From assembly GCA_029858545.1 (NCBI GenBank), contig JAOUFA010000234.1:1-6073 (forward strand): a stretch of DNA of 6,073 nt, given 5' to 3'. Positions within the stretch are counted from its first letter, which is position 1. Each line of letters opens with the position of its first letter. The translations under genes and the position numbers were made by a program. This DNA is from Betaproteobacteria bacterium. Its GTDB lineage: Bacteria; Pseudomonadota; Gammaproteobacteria; Burkholderiales; SG8-39. The notes under the pieces were generated by a model. It was not told the DNA's origin, searched no databases, and saw only the letters and a list, made by a program, of their open reading frames with translations. Below, piece after piece: positions 5,069 through 6,073 of the stretch.

Positions 5069-6073
5069 TCATCGCGCCGTCCGATCCACTGTTTCCAGCG
5101 CCTTGTCGAGCGTTGCATAGAAAAGTGCGACGTCGAGCGGTTTGGTCAGGTATGCGAAGAAACCGGCCTGCCTGCCGCGCTCGATATCGCGCTGCATGGC
5201 GTTCGCGGTCACCGCGATGACCGGAATCCCCGCCGACTCGGGATTCGCCTGGAGCCGCTCGAATAATTCGTAGCCGCTCAGCTCGGGAAGATTGAGATCG
5301 AGCAAAATCACATCCGGCAGATGTGCGGCAATCAGTTCGATACCCAGTCGCGGCTCGTGCGCCGACAGCATCCGCAATTCCGGACGGCGCGTGATCAACT
5401 GCTCGATCAGGCGCAAGTTGGCCGGATTGTCTTCAATGTAGAGAATCGTCCGCAGCCTGGCCGGCGACAGCCGATCTTCCTTCCGCGGCAGTTCTTCATC
5501 CCTTTGCGTGGAAGCGGCGAGCGGCGCGGATCGGATCGATTCGATCAACGGCAACTCCAGCCAGAAGATACTGCCGCCTTCCGGCCGGCTTTCAAAACCC
5601 ACCGCCCCGCCCATCGCCTCGACCAGACGGCGCGTGATCGCCAAACCGATGCCGGTGCCTTCGACCACGCTGTCGGGGCCCGCGAGGCGGTGGAAAGGAA
5701 GGAACAACTCGGCTTGACGCTCGGCGGGAATGCCGATTCCGGTGTCCGACACCCGGATACGAATCCTGCCCTCGCCACAGGATTCGCAGGCGATGTTCAC
5801 CGCCCCTTGCTCCCGGTTGTACTTAATCGCGTTGGAGACAAAATTGAGCACCGCCTGGCGCAACCGGATACGGTCGGCGTGCACCACGACATTCTGCCCC
5901 GCCTCGTCCAACGCGAGATCGATCCCCCTCGCCCTGGCCATCGGCCGCATCAGCCTGAGAATCTGCGCCAGTTCCTCGTACGCGCCAACCGGTTCGATCG
6001 ACAGCTCCAGATGCCCGCTCTCGATCTTGGCAAGGTCCAGCACATCGTCAATCAGCTTCTGCAAATGCTCGCC
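5069..6073 (-). CDS. Hybrid sensor histidine kinase with C-terminal receiver, C-terminal part only
   Basis: The window holds the last 334 residues of a larger kinase; its sensor and phospho-His lie beyond the right edge. The fragment opens with the end of the dimerisation helix (LIDDVLDLAKIESG). The ATPase domain follows, with N-box LNFVSNAIKYN (about 76-86 of the fragment), G1 box SDTGIGIP (109-116) and G2 box GTGIGLAITRRLVEAMGG (139-156). A linker at about 177-207 leads to a receiver domain (about 208-325) with acidic pair Glu214-Asp215, phospho-acceptor Asp259 in ILLDLNLPELSG, Thr289 and Lys311 in LTKP. This layout is that of an aerobic-type hybrid kinase whose receiver either passes phosphate to an Hpt protein or tunes the kinase. 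No Hpt domain follows; the protein ends soon after the receiver with ALETVDRTAR. The frame stays open to the edge, so no start is present. What it senses cannot be told from this part. The stop lies 40 bases before nnr, suggesting one transcript. Confidence 0.9.
   Translation of the reverse strand, partial: GEHLQKLIDDVLDLAKIESGHLELSIEPVGAYEELAQILRLMRPMARARGIDLALDEAGQNVVVHADRIRLRQAVLNFVSNAIKYNREQGAVNIACESCGEGRIRIRVSDTGIGIPAERQAELFLPFHRLAGPDSVVEGTGIGLAITRRLVEAMGGAVGFESRPEGGSIFWLELPLIESIRSAPLAASTQRDEELPRKEDRLSPARLRTILYIEDNPANLRLIEQLITRRPELRMLSAHEPRLGIELIAAHLPDVILLDLNLPELSGYELFERLQANPESAGIPVIAVTANAMQRDIERGRQAGFFAYLTKPLDVALFYATLDKALETVDRTAR

Noticed and set aside
5053..5118. Start of nnr at the ATG at 5118
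   Set aside because: It would overlap the end of the hybrid kinase gene by 50 bases, and the extra residues (MQRSTRRWKQ onward) do not fit the family.
1..6073. tRNA/rRNA genes, CRISPR arrays, insertion sequences, attachment sites
   Set aside because: No clover-leaf or rRNA-like stretch, no regularly spaced repeats and no transposase or integrase frame was seen on either strand.

Overview
The window is GC-rich, densely coded DNA from a Gram-negative bacterium, most likely a gamma- or betaproteobacterium. The evidence is a GlpD-type glycerol-3-phosphate dehydrogenase start, a fused NAD(P)H-hydrate repair enzyme, and above all components of the 'proteobacterial dedicated sortase' system, which is known mostly from marine and aquatic Pseudomonadota. 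The genus cannot be read from the sequence.

Layout, left to right. (1) 1-128, minus: the first 42 codons of a GlpD-like FAD enzyme, cut by the window edge. (2) 138-1781 and 1810-2499, minus: a membrane sensor histidine kinase and an OmpR-family response regulator that look like PdsS and PdsR, transcribed pdsR to pdsS and possibly on into glpD. (3) 2500-2672: the divergent control region, with a strong Shine-Dalgarno site for the plus-strand operon, a small hairpin and a CTGCCA direct repeat of 11-bp period. (4) 2673-2867 and 2864-3535, plus: an unrecognised 64-residue single-pass membrane protein, coupled through a GTGA start/stop overlap to a class GN sortase-like protein. (5) 3532-5028, minus: bifunctional NAD(P)H-hydrate epimerase/dehydratase (nnr), convergent with the sortase and overlapping its stop codon. 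(6) 5069-6073, minus: the C-terminal part of a hybrid histidine kinase with a receiver domain, truncated by the window edge and apparently upstream of nnr in one transcription unit.

Parts 2-4 form one module. The PdsS/PdsR pair probably senses an envelope signal and controls the divergent sortase operon. The usual partners, an LPXTG-type target protein and an OmpA-family protein, are not in this window.

The most unusual point is the sortase. It keeps the active-site Cys and Arg and the flanking family motifs, but Pro136 stands where the catalytic His is expected, and the second His of that motif is also missing. It may be a pseudo-sortase, an enzyme with a rearranged active site, or a gene carrying two compensating frameshifts. 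No RNA genes, insertion sequences, CRISPR arrays or clear intrinsic terminators were seen.
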